From Muscardinus avellanarius (taxonomy: Eukaryota > Chordata > Mammalia > Rodentia > Gliridae), in NCBI GenBank assembly GCA_963383645.1, contig OY726571.1, forward strand, positions 77,420,860 to 77,484,859: a stretch of 64,000 nt of DNA, in the 5' to 3' direction. The notes below the pieces were generated by a model. That model was not told the origin of the DNA. It did not search any database and saw only the letters and a program-made list of their open reading frames with translations. A program made the position numbers and the translations under genes. Shown here one piece after another: positions 32,184 to 42,376 of the stretch (its first letter is position 1; each line of letters begins with the position of its first letter).

Positions 32184-33053
32184 TTACCTATTTTTTTCTT
32201 TGTAGTTAATCTCTTTGAGTATTTTCTCTAGTGCTGGTTTTGAAGACATAAATTCCTTCAGTTTCTGTTTGTCATGGAAGCTTCTTATTTCTCCATCTAA
32301 TTTGATAGAAAGTTTTGCTGGGTAGGAGATTTTTGGCTGGAAGTTGTTTTCTTTCAGAGTTTGGAATATGTTACTCCAAGCCCTTCTGGCTCTCATGATT
32401 TGGTTTGGGAAGTCTGGAGTGATTCTAATTGGTTTGCCTCTGAATGTCACTTGGCCCTTTGTTTTTGTTGCCTTTAAGATTCTCTGCTTGGCTTCCACAT
32501 TGGTCATTTTGACAATTATGTGGCGTGGGGATCCTCTTCTCCGATCCTGTCTAAAGGGAGTTCTATAAGTTTCCTGGACCTGTGTATCAACCTCTTGCTC
32601 TATGTTTGGAAAATTTTCTGCTATTACTTCCTTGAAGAGATTGTTGATCCCTTTGGTTTCACTTTCTTTTCCCTCCTCTATTCCAATTATTCTTAGGTTA
32701 GCTCTCTTAAAATGGGCCCATATTTCTTCAATGTCAGATTCCTGCTGTCGGATATTTTTTTCTAGATTAGAAACTATGCGTTCATTTTTGGAATGATCAT
32801 CTTCTAAGAGCGAGATTCTGTTCTCCATGTGGTCTAATCGGTTGTTTGTGCTTTGAATTGAGGCCTTTACTTCATTAATTGCATCCTTTATCTCTTTTTG
32901 GCTCTCTCTGAGTTCTTTTTGAAACACCTCTATTATTTCTACAGTTATTTTCCTGATTTGATCTTCTAGAAATCTCTGATTTTCTGTTTTATCAGGTTCT
33001 GATGTTGTGGGGTTGTGGGCATTCATTGCTCCAGTGTTATTCCTCTTTCCCAT
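32184..33053 (-). CDS. L1 ORF1p, intact, from HAL1-like copy 2
   Basis: A 289-residue ORF1p-type protein, expected to trimerise and bind element RNA in cytoplasmic ribonucleoprotein. The start chosen is the first in-frame ATG (MGKRNN); fifteen further open codons upstream begin only with GTG. Order: a short polar head (1-27), a heptad-rich coiled coil (about 28-115), an RRM (about 118-185; NLRIIGIEEG, ENFPNIEQEV, PRHIIVKM) and a C-terminal nucleic-acid domain (about 190-285; FRGKPIRITPDF, NNFQPKISYPAKLS, DKQKLKEF). It is shorter than the 338-residue human ORF1p, mainly in the coiled-coil region. No ORF2 follows. The last residues KEKNR result from an extra A relative to copy 1. With no stop or frameshift, it could in principle still be translated; expression cannot be judged here. 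Confidence 0.9.
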   Translation of the reverse strand: MGKRNNTGAMNAHNPTTSEPDKTENQRFLEDQIRKITVEIIEVFQKELRESQKEIKDAINEVKASIQSTNNRLDHMENRISLLEDDHSKNERIVSNLEKNIRQQESDIEEIWAHFKRANLRIIGIEEGKESETKGINNLFKEVIAENFPNIEQEVDTQVQETYRTPFRQDRRRGSPRHIIVKMTNVEAKQRILKATKTKGQVTFRGKPIRITPDFPNQIMRARRAWSNIFQTLKENNFQPKISYPAKLSIKLDGEIRSFHDKQKLKEFMSSKPALEKILKEINYKEKNR

Positions 33054-33383
33054 GATTTCGGAAGTTTGTGCCTTCTCTTGGTTCTTCCCTTGGGTCACTA
33101 TGACTTCACTTAAGGTGTTCTGGATCTTGAGTCAGTAGTATCTCAGACCCCACTACTCCTTTACTGGGTTGTATCACAGAGTCTCCGACCCAGGGAGTCG
33201 ATCGAGGCTGCTTTAGACTGTGGGGGGTGCCAGGTTAGGCGTTCTCCTATGGTGTGATATCTCTGCCACCGCCCCTCCCCCACTGGGTCAAGTCCCAGGG
33301 AGTATAGTACTGGGATTTCTCCTCTGTGGCCCGCAATTTGACTCACTGTTGTTGAGTACGCAGATGTAGCTGTACTGGATTCG

Positions 33384-33660
33384 GTGAATTCTCTGCTGCT
33401 GCCGCCGGTGGCAATATGGCGCCGCTGCCCTGCCCTCGGCCGTGAGGCTGGCGTGTTTCTTCTTGGTTTTGATTTCCACTCTGAATCCCTGCGGCGTGTG
33501 CTGAGCTCAGCCACTGGGAGCTTTAGATTTTACCTGCGGCGAGAAATCCCGCCTGGCTGTTTCGCAACGGCTCACCTCGGCTTGCTGTAGCCGTCTGGTG
33601 AATTTGCCGCTGCTGCTAGCAGTATGGCGCTTCTGCCGTGTCCTCGGGCGTGAGGCCGGT
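33384..33660 (-). repeat. internally repeated 5'UTR module (copy 2)
   Basis: The two related 'gcctcac...gaattcacc' blocks of copy 1 recur here in reverse orientation, with more CpG and the word GGCGCCATATTGCC in the second block. Confidence 0.6.
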
Positions 33661-33795
33661 GTATCTCCTCTGTGGCTCTAAGCTCTGATCTCAGTCCGCT
33701 TTCTCTCTGGAGCCTGGTGATTTTTTTGTTTCTCTGGTGATGGTGTTTTCTGGCTATGAAAGGCGCTGCTTTTGTGGTAATGGAGATTGGTTGTT

Positions 33796-33817
33796 AGCGG
33801 GGCTCTTAAGCCCCGCT
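33796..33817 (-). other. 5'UTR hairpin of HAL1-like copy 2
   Basis: Same 9-bp stem and TAAG loop (element sense) as copy 1, with no change in 22 nt. Confidence 0.85.
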
Positions 33818-33824
33818 TTTCTGG

Positions 33825-33835
33825 GTCGCCATCTT
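33825..33835 (-). promoter_or_regulatory. YY1-like motif at L1 5' end (intact)
   Basis: AAGATGGCGAC in element sense, the L1-typical site thought to place the transcription start. Confidence 0.65.
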
Positions 33836-33948
33836 CCCGGAAGTTTTCGCAAATTTTATTTTAATTCGTGTGTTGTATCCCATACAAGATCCCTAAAATA
33901 CCATGTACTGTGATCTCAACCCGAGCTTCTGCTCAGTGTTTCTCTACA

Positions 33949-33981
<33 letters not shown>

Positions 33982-34018
33982 ATGCCTGTATGTTTGTTTG
34001 TTTGTTTATTTATTTATT
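33949..34018. repeat. (TG)(TATG)(TTTG)(TTTA) compound microsatellite
   Basis: Four related repeat units follow each other in steps, ending at the tail of a minus-strand SINE. Confidence 0.95.
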
Positions 34019-34221
34019 GTGGTATTTGGGATGGAACCCAGAGACATTCTACTTTTGAGCTATACCCCTTGGCCCAATTTTTTTTGTTTGTTTTTGTTTT
34101 TAAGCAGGGTCCTATTACGTTGCTGAGAGTGAACCTACTTGCTGAGGCTGTCCTCAAACGTGCAATCCTTCTCAGGATTTTCAACTCTTGGGATTACGGA
34201 CGTGTATCACCATACCAGCTT
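34019..34221 (-). repeat. B1-dID SINE, older type
   Basis: Antisense, diverged ('ggtatttgggatggaaccca', 'atcaccataccagct'). Confidence 0.88.
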
Positions 34222-34353
34222 AGTCTTAGTTTTTATTGTAGATGGTGGTGGTTTTTTTTTTTTTTTCCTTCTTCCTTCTGCCTTGGTCTTGATGCTTACT
34301 CATGTGCATATGTTCTGGCCTCCTTAGTCTTTATCTCTTCATTCACGTGTTCA

Positions 34354-34401
34354 TCCTTCCCTCCCTCCCTCCCTCCATCCATCCCTCCCTCCATCCATCC
34401 A
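34354..34401. repeat. (CCTC)n/(CCAT)n simple repeat
   Basis: Pyrimidine-rich tetranucleotide array. Confidence 0.93.
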
Positions 34402-34612
34402 CAATGAAAGTCTTCCAGTTTTGAGGTGGCTCAGGGGGTCTGAAGAGGAAGAGTGCATGGTGTTACCTTCACTTAGGAATCATTGCCAGGATGTGCCACA
34501 AGCTTATCTGAAAAGGGTAGCAAAAGCTTCGGGGAGGTGACTTGTAAACTGACCTGTGGAAGATGAGGTGGGTGGGAAAGACGTTTAGGCAGCAAGCGCA
34601 GAAATGAGAACA

Positions 34613-34808
34613 GCCAGCTAGGCGTGGATCCCTCCTGTGATCCCAGTACTTGGGAGGCTGAGACAGGAGGATCACAGGCTCTAAGTCAGCCTCAGCTACT
34701 TAGGCTTTCAGCAACTTAGCGAGACCTTGTTTCCAAATTACAAAAATAAAATAGGGCTGGGTGCATAGCCTAGAGGTAGAAGGCCACTGGGTTCCACTCC
34801 TGCCACCA
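34613..34808 (+). repeat. B1-dID SINE, older type
   Basis: Sense copy with 'tgggaggctgagacaggagg' and tRNA-like half 'gcatagcctagaggtagaag'. Confidence 0.9.
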
Positions 34809-34845
34809 CAAAGACAAAACAAAAACAGAATAGTGGTGACCGTTT

Positions 34846-35705
34846 TTTAACAGTGTTATTGAGGTAATAATTCACAGCATGTAATTCACCCACTGAAATT
34901 TTAGTCCATGCACAAAATCATTTATCCATCACCATAATCATATTTAAACACTTTCACCACCACCGAAAGCAATTCTATATCCTTTAGCTGGTTCTCTCTG
35001 TCCCCTTACCTGCTCTGGCCCTAGGCGGTCTACAGTTAACTTTGTGATCTATATGTTTATCTTTCTGGACATTTCATTGAAATAGAATCATGTGACCCAG
35101 ATGCTTTCCTGACTGACCTCTTCGACTTAGCATGACGTTTCCAAGGTTCATCTGTAGAGTTGCATGTATAAGCACTTCATTTCTTCTCCACGCCGAATAA
35201 TATACTATCATATGAATATCACCACACTGTGTTCATCCATCATTTGGGCCATTTGAGTTGTCTCTACTTTCTGGCTCTGAGAAAGAATGCTACTGTGAAC
35301 ACTGATGTACAGGCTTCTGTGTGAACCTGTTTTTATTTCTCCAGAGGGTATACCTAGGGGAAGAATTGCCGGATCATCAGTTAGCTCTCTGTTCAGCCGT
35401 TTGTGGAACTGCCAGATTATATTTCCAGGCAATTGCACTGTTTTCCATTTTGATCAGCAGTGTATGCGAGTTCTAGTTTTTTTTACATCCTTGCCAACAC
35501 ATCTGTGTTTTTCGAAGAGCATAGCCCTCCTAGACGGGAAGAGGTATCTCGTTGTGGTTTGGGTTTGCATTTCCTGATGGCTAATGATGTTGGGCATGTT
35601 TTTACGAGCTTATTGGCTTTTTGTATATTTTGAGAGAAATGTCTACTCAGATCTCTTGCCCATTAAATTGGAATTTTTTAGATCATTGAATTGTAATACT
35701 TTATA
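34846..35705 (-). repeat. L1M 3'-end fragment (ORF2 C-terminus and tail)
   Basis: Long, well-preserved antisense L1: 'gttattgaggtaataattc', 'ggacatttcattgaaatagaatc', 'gacttagcatgacgtttcc', 'gtatacctaggggaagaattg', 'gcatttcctgatggctaatg'. No frame is open. Confidence 0.88.
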
Positions 35706-36409
35706 TTGTGTGTGGTTTTTGTAGCAAAATCAGGACTAGAATATGTTGTATTTGTCTTTTGTAATTAAAAAATGTACTGAAGCAAATAATAAAAATAAAA
35801 TTTGATACATCTCTAAGTAAAATTAATATGAAAAATAGGTTTGGAGCTAGGGGATATTAATGTTAATTTAAAAAAGTTTAGGTAACAGCATTTCAGGGGT
35901 CAGATTCCACTTAAATAATTTTGGCTATTAAGATAGTTTTGCCTGCCTATATGCAGTGGTGTCAGATAATTCGATATGCCCTTCTTTCCCCAAGAAACCC
36001 CCAGGTTCTGTAAGGTTTACTAATAGCTCTTTCCTAAATAGTCTTTTAGGGCAATATTGTTTCTTCTGTGTGTATGACTGCTCACCTTTGTCTGAAACTG
36101 GTAAGACATGTTTGTAATTTTCGAAAGCTTGACATTGTTGTTTTGATTCATGTTACTTAGGAATATTAATCAGTCAGTTAACAACAATTAGATGTAATGA
36201 CTGGCTCATTTTGTTTCTGTCTAGGAGTCATTGTCAAAATATTTACCATGGGTCTGGCATGAGTCAGAATGAACACTGGCCTTATGCTTTATATTTGGTT
36301 TTGTTGACTATAAACGTACATACTTTATTCTTTATATTCAGTTTTGCTGTTAGATTTTTGATGTTATTCTTTGCACTTTGAAGTCCAGAGCCCCCCCCTT
36401 TTTTTAATC
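35706..36409. other. intronic sequence, nothing recognised
   Basis: AT-rich, repeat-poor. Confidence 0.45.
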
Positions 36410-36604
36410 GATACTGGGGATTGAATCCAGGGGCGTTCTCCCCCTAAGCTATACCCCCCAGCCCTATTTTTTATCCTTTATTTTGATATAGGGTCTAAGT
36501 TGTGGAGGGCCTTACTAAGTAGCTGAGGCTGGCTGTGAACCTGGGATTCTCTTGTCTCCGCCTCCCAAGTACTGGGATGACAAGCTTGTGCCGCCATGCC
36601 TGGC
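36410..36604 (-). repeat. B1-dID SINE, older type
   Basis: Antisense copy; 'tccagagc' occurs on both sides, a probable short target duplication. Confidence 0.9.
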
Positions 36605-36764
36605 TTCCAGAGCTTTATTTCTGATTTGGATCTCTTTTGCGTGGCAAAATACGTACACATACTTTTTTTTTTTAAATTGCAAAATTGATCATTGTCTGGA
36701 CTCAGTAAGTTTGCTGGGTCAACACTCAGAAGTAGCTCTTGTACTAAAGATAATATTTTGCAGA

Positions 36765-36975
36765 TTTTTTTGGAGGGGTGTCTGAGGATGGAACCCAGGG
36801 GCATTCAATCTCCGAGCTACAACCCCTGCCCTATTTTTTATTCCTTATTTTGAGACAGGGTCTTACTAAGTTACGGAGGGCCTCACTAAGTAGCTGAGGC
36901 TGTCTGAGAACCACGATCCTCCTGTCTCAGCCTCCTGAATGCTGGGATTACAAGCGTGCGCCACCACGCCAGGCT
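36765..36975 (-). repeat. B1-dID SINE, older type
   Basis: Antisense copy with CpG retained in 'caagcgtgcgccaccacg'. Confidence 0.9.
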
Positions 36976-37765
36976 TGAAGATAATTTAACCACCCCTTTA
37001 TCTAGAATTTCTGCTGATCCTCAAAATGTACCATTCTGAGCGGATGACTTGAGTTACTGATTTGTGCTAACTGAGGACTGTCTATAATCTGACTAGGAAC
37101 CAGATGTTTTGACAGTTGGCTCCTGAATGAGTTTCTCTGGGTTGACAAGATTTCCCTCTTGGCTAAATGGAATTCTTTTTGGGATAGCAGTTTTAGAATG
37201 TTTCAATAAAGAAGAGATTTTCTGTGGAATACACAGAAAGCTTGCAAGATGGTCAGAGAGTGGGCTTTGGCTTTGAAGAGATGAAGATGGAGAGATTAAC
37301 AATGTTCTTTTCTATGTAGGAAGTGCAAAGTCTGTCCTGCAGCCTCATTTGATTGTGAGTTGAATTACCTAGCTCTATAATTAATTTTTAATAGTTATTG
37401 GTAGAGCTTTGCCAGCTCTCCCTTTGCACTTAAGAAATGTCATTTTCTCCCTCCATAAACAGAGTTCAAGTTGACCCTTAGTTTCCTCATCTTAAAGCTC
37501 TGAAGTGTGCTCAGCATGACTATTCACATAATTAGTTTGTTCTTTTAAAATAATGTCTAAGCAAAAGATGCCCCCTGCAGTAGCGCCTGTGTTCTGCTGC
37601 AGACATGTTCACCGTGTGTGTAGCTGGGCGCCAGTTCTTACTCTGAGAATTCCAGGAGGAGGCTGTAGTTTCTCTTTGGCACCTTTTTTATTTCTTTTTT
37701 CTCCTCCTTCCTCTTCATCTTCCCCCTGCTCCAACCCCAGCTAGCTAAAGGGAGACTGCCTTTTC
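36976..37765. other. intronic sequence, nothing recognised
   Basis: Ends in a pyrimidine-rich stretch (about 37680-37730). Confidence 0.45.
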
Positions 37766-37840
37766 TGGTACTGAGGATAGGACCCAGAGCCGGCAGTGTG
37801 GGAGACAGGCGGTACCATCGCGCTACACCCTCAGTCCCAG
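37766..37840 (-). repeat. ID-type SINE (tRNA-like unit)
   Basis: Antisense: 'gtactgaggataggacccag', then 'cgctacaccctcagtccc'. Confidence 0.7.
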
Positions 37841-38004
37841 GACAATGGATGAACCACTTCCTCTGCTTTTAGAAAACATGATTGGCCCATGCCATGCCTT
37901 ACACAGTCCATTTAAAGAACATACATGAGATGTAAAGTAAAACAATGACTACATTGACTAGAGTTTTCATTTTCTCTCTTTGGCTTCATGAAGTTAGTTT
38001 TCTT

Positions 38005-38223
38005 TTTTTGGTTGTCTTTGGGTTTAAGCCCAGGGGCAATTCTACTCCCAAGCTACACCACCAGCCCTGTTTTCTTTTTTTTTTTTAATTTTGAAACAGG
38101 GTCTCTCTTAGTTGCTGAGGCTGGTCTTCAACCTGTCATTCTCCTGTCCCAGCCCAACCTATCATTCTCCTGTCCCAGCCTCCAAAGTACTGGGAGTATA
38201 GGTGTGGGTCACTATACCAGGCT
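38005..38223 (-). repeat. B1-dID SINE, older type, with internal duplication
   Basis: The block 'atcattctcctgtcccagcc' is nearly duplicated in tandem (38137-38180) within the B1 half. Confidence 0.85.
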
Positions 38224-38275
38224 CAAATCAGTTTTTCAAGATGCATCTTAAAGGTGCTTTTAAGACCTCTTACTA

Positions 38276-38470
38276 AGCTGGGCGTGGTGGTGCAAGTTTG
38301 CAATCCTAGTACTTGAGGCTGAGACAGGAGGATCCAGGTTCACGGCCAGCCTCAGCTACTTAGTGTGGCCCTCTGTTACTACGTGAGACCCTGTTTCAAA
38401 ATAATGAGAAATTGGTCTGGGGGTGTGGCTCGGATATAGAATGCCCCTGGGTTCAACACCCAGCAACACA
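38276..38470 (+). repeat. B1-dID SINE, older type
   Basis: Sense copy ('gctgggcgtggtggtgcaag') with an 8-bp loss in the 'gggaggctgag' block. Confidence 0.9.
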
Positions 38471-39147
38471 CTCATACCCCTCTTATTAAAACATGCTGTA
38501 TGTATTCTCCTCTAAGTTCTTAGTAGGTACTAGATGATTTATATTATTTAATCCCCCTGGATCTGATTAGTTGTGGACATTTAAACTGTTTGGGCTTGAC
38601 TTGTTTTCCAGAGTTCTGTGGAAAAGAATCCCTCAAGACATGTTTTTGGGTCCAAGGCCATCAAGTTTTTCCCCCTTCTTCTTAGTGAAACATGTATTTG
38701 TATTAGCCTACTTACCTACCGTACTTAAATCTATGAATAGATTCCTTTTATGGTTTTGTGCCGTTCCTTTGGTTGACTTTTTGATGGAACAGTTGTTAAG
38801 ACAGATGTTTTGTTTTCCTGAGCAGTGTTGGTGGGAGCCCTGAAAAGCCTGCAGGGGACCAGGAAGCTTGCTTGGTGGCGAGGGTAACAATCCTGCATTC
38901 ATTAATTTCCCCTTTACTTCCACGTCTTCTACTGATTACAACAAAGACCAAGAGCTGACACGTTCAAAATCCTAGAAGTTTTGGTAACAGCAAAACAGCT
39001 GCCTTTGAAGCCTGATTACTAGTCTTCGTAGAAATATCTTGAGACACCCTCAAGGCCATGTGGTACTTCTTGGTTTTGTTTTTAGATATCATTTGCATTA
39101 TGTTTGATCAAGAGGCTAATGAGATGTGCTCATTTCCTTAAATTTGC
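38471..39147. other. intronic sequence, nothing recognised
   Basis: No repeat or exon identified. Confidence 0.45.
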
Positions 39148-39365
39148 AGTCTGTGCAGTCAGTTGGTGTGGGCTTCTAATCCCTGCCCACCCTGTTACTG
39201 TGTGATTTTTAGGCAAGTTACTTTTCTCATCTAAGCTTTAGCTTTCCTCTTCTCTAAGATTGGAATAAAAATGAATCCATGCCTGATTGGGAGGATTACA
39301 TAAAAAAGCGAATGTGAAATGCCTGGCCTACTGCTGGGCACATAAGATATACCCAAAAATGTTAG
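39148..39365 (+). repeat. MIR SINE
   Basis: Sense MIR landmarks: 'ttaggcaagttacttttctc', 'attgggaggattacataaa', 'tgctgggcacataagata'. Confidence 0.75.
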
Positions 39366-39805
39366 CGATCATCATTATTACTAATTAGGTTTTTATTACT
39401 TTGGATTTAAAAATAATTCCTTGCGCGTATGAACATTCAGTTTAGAAAGTAAGTGTGTTTTGACTAAAACAAATAATAGCTTGTCTGTCCTCACTCTCAA
39501 AGTGGGAGGTTTGTTGATGACCATCATTTTCTTGGTTCAGTGAGTACAGAAGCTTTTAGCAGGGGGAGAAAAGTCCCTCAGAAAATGTGTGTCGGGCCGC
39601 CGTTTTCATGATGGATCACAGCAGGAAAATAGTTTATGTTCTCACCTTAAAATGAAAGGAAGCTATTGATTCCAAGCTCTATGGAGAGGAAAGTTTAAAA
39701 AGCAATACATGTTTTTTTTTAAAACTCAAACTATAGATGGATATAAATTATGTATTCTCATGCCTTTTCAGGATTAATGTTTAATAAATTATAACAGCAG
39801 TGTCT

Positions 39806-40024
39806 CCTAGATGTGATGGGGGATGCCTGTCATCTCATCCCAGTCCTTGGGGGGCAGAGTCAGGAAGATCACAGGTTTGAGACCAGCCTCAGCAACTTAG
39901 TGAGACTCTCAGCAACCCAAGGAAGACCCTGTTTAAAACAACAAACAAACAAACAAAAACACAAAGGGCTGGGGGCGTAGCTGTGAGGTAGAATGCCCCA
40001 GAGTTAAATTTCCTACTACCACCA
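39806..40024 (+). repeat. B1-dID SINE, older type
   Basis: Sense copy with a long linker containing four CAAA units. The tRNA-like half is 'gggcgtagctgtgaggtaga'. Confidence 0.9.
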
Positions 40025-40304
40025 CAAATAGTAAGTAAATAAATATATAAACGGCAGTGTTCAAGCGAGCCTTAAAGAAATGAAAAGAGAAAGAATAGAA
40101 AGGGTATACACGGTTAATATATGGGACAACTGAAACTTCACCTTCCTTCCAAGGTGCAAGCATCTGTTTCCTGCATGCCTCTGGAAGTTTTATCTAGAAC
40201 AAAATTTCTTTTTAAAGAACAAATGAGATATTAGACACTCTTCTACACCCTGCTATTTTGTTGCTTTTAAAAGAAGTTGCATGAAATTTCAGTTGCAGTC
40301 CCAC

Positions 40305-40497
40305 TTTTTTTTTTTTTTTTTTTTGGTGGTACTGGGGTTCCTGGAAGCCCCTCTTCCTCCGGGCTACATTCCCAGACCTATTTTATATTTTTGAAACAGG
40401 GTCTCTTCTGCCAGCACGGCTGGCTTCGAACCTGCGTGATCCTCCTGTCTCCGCCTCCCAAGCGCGGGGATTACAAGCGTGAGCCACCACGCCCGGC
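40305..40497 (-). repeat. B1-dID SINE, young type B
   Basis: Flanked by CAGTCCCAC at 40296-40304 and 40498-40506. Long T tail; sequence close to the other type-B copies. Confidence 0.94.
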
Positions 40498-40687
40498 CAG
40501 TCCCACATTTTTTAAGAATAGCTTCTGTAAAGGATATATGGGCATTGCCTTGTCAATAATCTTTAGTGAGCATTAAATTTTTCTATATTATATATATGTG
40601 TGTATGTGTGTGTATATGTATGTATATAAGTGGGTATGTGGTGCATGTATCTGACAAGCATGCATAGGGGAAATTTCAGCACACATT

Positions 40688-40742
40688 TGGTACTGGGGAT
40701 GAAACCCAGGTCTTACACCCCCATTCCTGTTTTTTATTCTTT
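40688..40742 (-). repeat. B1-dID SINE, older type, outer left part
   Basis: 'ttggtactggggatgaaaccc' start of an antisense copy that resumes at 40934. Confidence 0.9.
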
Positions 40743-40922
40743 TTTTGTGTGTGGTACTGGGGTTCCTGGAAGCCCTTCTATCTCTGGGCTACACTCCCAG
40801 ACCTATTCTATATTTTTGAAACAGGGTTTCTTACGCCAGAGCAGCTGGCTTCGAACCTGTGTGATCTTCCTGTCTACGCCTCCCAAGCACGGAGATTACA
40901 AGCGTGCGCCACCACACCCGGG
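40743..40922 (-). repeat. B1-dID SINE, young type B, nested
   Basis: Sits in the linker of an older SINE, with duplication TTTTATTCTTT (40732-40742 and 40923-40933). Confidence 0.94.
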
Positions 40923-40933
40923 TTTTATTCTTT

Positions 40934-41068
40934 ATTTTTGAAGCAGTGTCTCACTAAGTTGTAGAGGGGAGTCCTCACTAAGTAGTTGAGGCTGGCCATG
41001 AACTTGCCATCCTCCTGTCTTAGCCTTCCAAATACTGGGATCACAAGTGGGTGCCACTACACCTGGGA
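40934..41068 (-). repeat. B1-dID SINE, older type, outer right part
   Basis: Linker and B1 half ('ccactacacctggga') completing the interrupted copy. Confidence 0.9.
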
Positions 41069-41159
41069 GACTGATAAATTTCATATCTTACAAATAGAGT
41101 GTATGAATTTAGTATCTTAAAAATAGAAGAAACTGTATGAGAAAGTTAAATTGACAGCC

Positions 41160-41595
41160 CGGGAAAATACTGCAACTTGTATCATATGCATAGATTTAAT
41201 ACTCTTTGTGACTTGTGTGAAGCAAATTAAAATGTGAGGTGAAAATTTTCATTAGCCTGATAGAAAAATGGTCCTAAGATAGGAACAGATGAAAAACGAG
41301 GAGGGGGATAAAAACTAAAAGCTGTGAGTGGCCTTTAAACACAAACGGTTGCTCAGCTCATAATAAGAGAAACGCACGTTCATTCCTTACTGGGTTCTGT
41401 TTCCTACCAGATTGCCAGAAGTCAAAGGTTTGATGGCACATGCTGTGTGCGAGACTGTGGGGAAATGATACTTGTCTTGCTCATGGGTGTTCCCTGTGGC
41501 ACTCACTTTTGGAGGAGAATTTGACAGTATATTATGGGATTTGATGTGAATTTAGTCTTTGAGCTGATAGTCCCACCTTTATGGTGAGTAGGAGT
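41160..41595 (+). repeat. L1M ORF2 3' fragment
   Basis: Sense, diverged: 'aggtttgatggcacatgctgtg', 'gaga ctgtggggaaatga', 'acttttggaggagaatttgac' keep the order of the L1 ORF2 C-terminal region. Confidence 0.7.
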
Positions 41596-41599
41596 TCTG

Positions 41600-41880
41600 G
41601 TGATTGCAGGACAAGGGGATGTTGGGAGGTTGGTGGCCAGATCTGGATTGGCCTTGGATACCAACTGAGTTACTGGTAGACTGGGAGAGTGCTGGATCAG
41701 ATCGATGAATGGCCTTGCGGGTGACCTGTGGGATAATTTGGAGGGACTGTAGGTCAGTGAGCCCTCATATTTTCTGAGTGTATGTGGGTTATATAATCAG
41801 GTTTATGTTTTATAAAAGGCTATTCTGACTGATGGATGAGAAGTTAAAAGGAGAGCTTAGTATTCAGCTGATATAAGAGT
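41600..41880 (+). repeat. ancient dispersed repeat, family not assigned
   Basis: 'ataatcaggtttatgttttataaaaggc' and 'attctgactgatggatgag' resemble a common old mammalian repeat that I cannot name. A further piece may lie at 45590-45830. Confidence 0.35.
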
Positions 41881-41887
41881 CATGAGG

Positions 41888-42083
41888 AGCTGGAGGTGGT
41901 GGCGCACACTTGTAATCCCCGTGCTTGGAAGGCTGAGACAGGAGGATCGCACAGGTTGGAAGCCAGCCTCAGCTACTTAGTGAGGCTCTCAGCAACTTAG
42001 TGAGACCCTGTTTCCAAATAAAATATAAAATAGGTCTGGGAATATAGCCTGGAGATAGAAAGCCCCTGGGTTCCACCCCTAGT

Positions 42084-42088
<5 letters not shown>
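41888..42088 (+). repeat. B1-dID SINE, intermediate type
   Basis: Keeps the long linker but has the 'ataggtctgggaatatagcc' lower half that leads to type B. Confidence 0.92.

Positions 42089-42135
<47 letters not shown>
42087..42135. repeat. (CA)n microsatellite at a SINE tail
   Basis: 24 CA units starting inside the SINE tail. Confidence 0.97.
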
Positions 42136-42136
<1 letters not shown>

Positions 42137-42202
42137 GTAATGAGTTTCTCTGCCTTTCTGTAGTTTCAAGAACTCTTTGGTCCTATTTTATTTTATCTTT
42201 TT

Positions 42203-42376
42203 GCAATACTGGAGAATGAACTCGGCCATTCTACCTCCAAGCTACACTGTTTTGAAACAGGGTCTCCCTAGGTTCCTTAGTCTCATTAAGTTGCTGAGGC
42301 TGGTCTTGAACCTGTGATCCTCCTGTCTCAGCCCCCAAGTCCTGGGATTATAGGTGTGTACCAGCACAACTGGACA
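42203..42376 (-). repeat. B1-dID SINE, older type, linker-deleted
   Basis: The 'agccctattttttattctt' block is missing between 'ctacact' and 'gttttgaaaca'. Confidence 0.85.

Larger units (their letters stand above)
31026..33848 (-). mobile_element. HAL1-like non-autonomous L1 derivative, copy 2
   Basis: Same composite as copy 1 but on the opposite strand and without the nested L1: 5'UTR (right end), intact ORF1, inverted ORF2 segment, 3'UTR with a G4-prone tract, and an A-rich tail seen as T-rich sequence with 'tttaa' interruptions. The 14-bp duplication defines both ends, giving 2823 bp. CpG sites in the 5'UTR are better kept than in copy 1, suggesting it is the younger or less decayed copy. 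Antisense to CDKAL1. Confidence 0.93.

Noticed and set aside
33384..33590. Antisense frame in the copy 2 5'UTR, considered as an ORF0-like product
   Set aside because: ORF0 is a primate L1 feature; the frame here is explained by GC-rich sequence.
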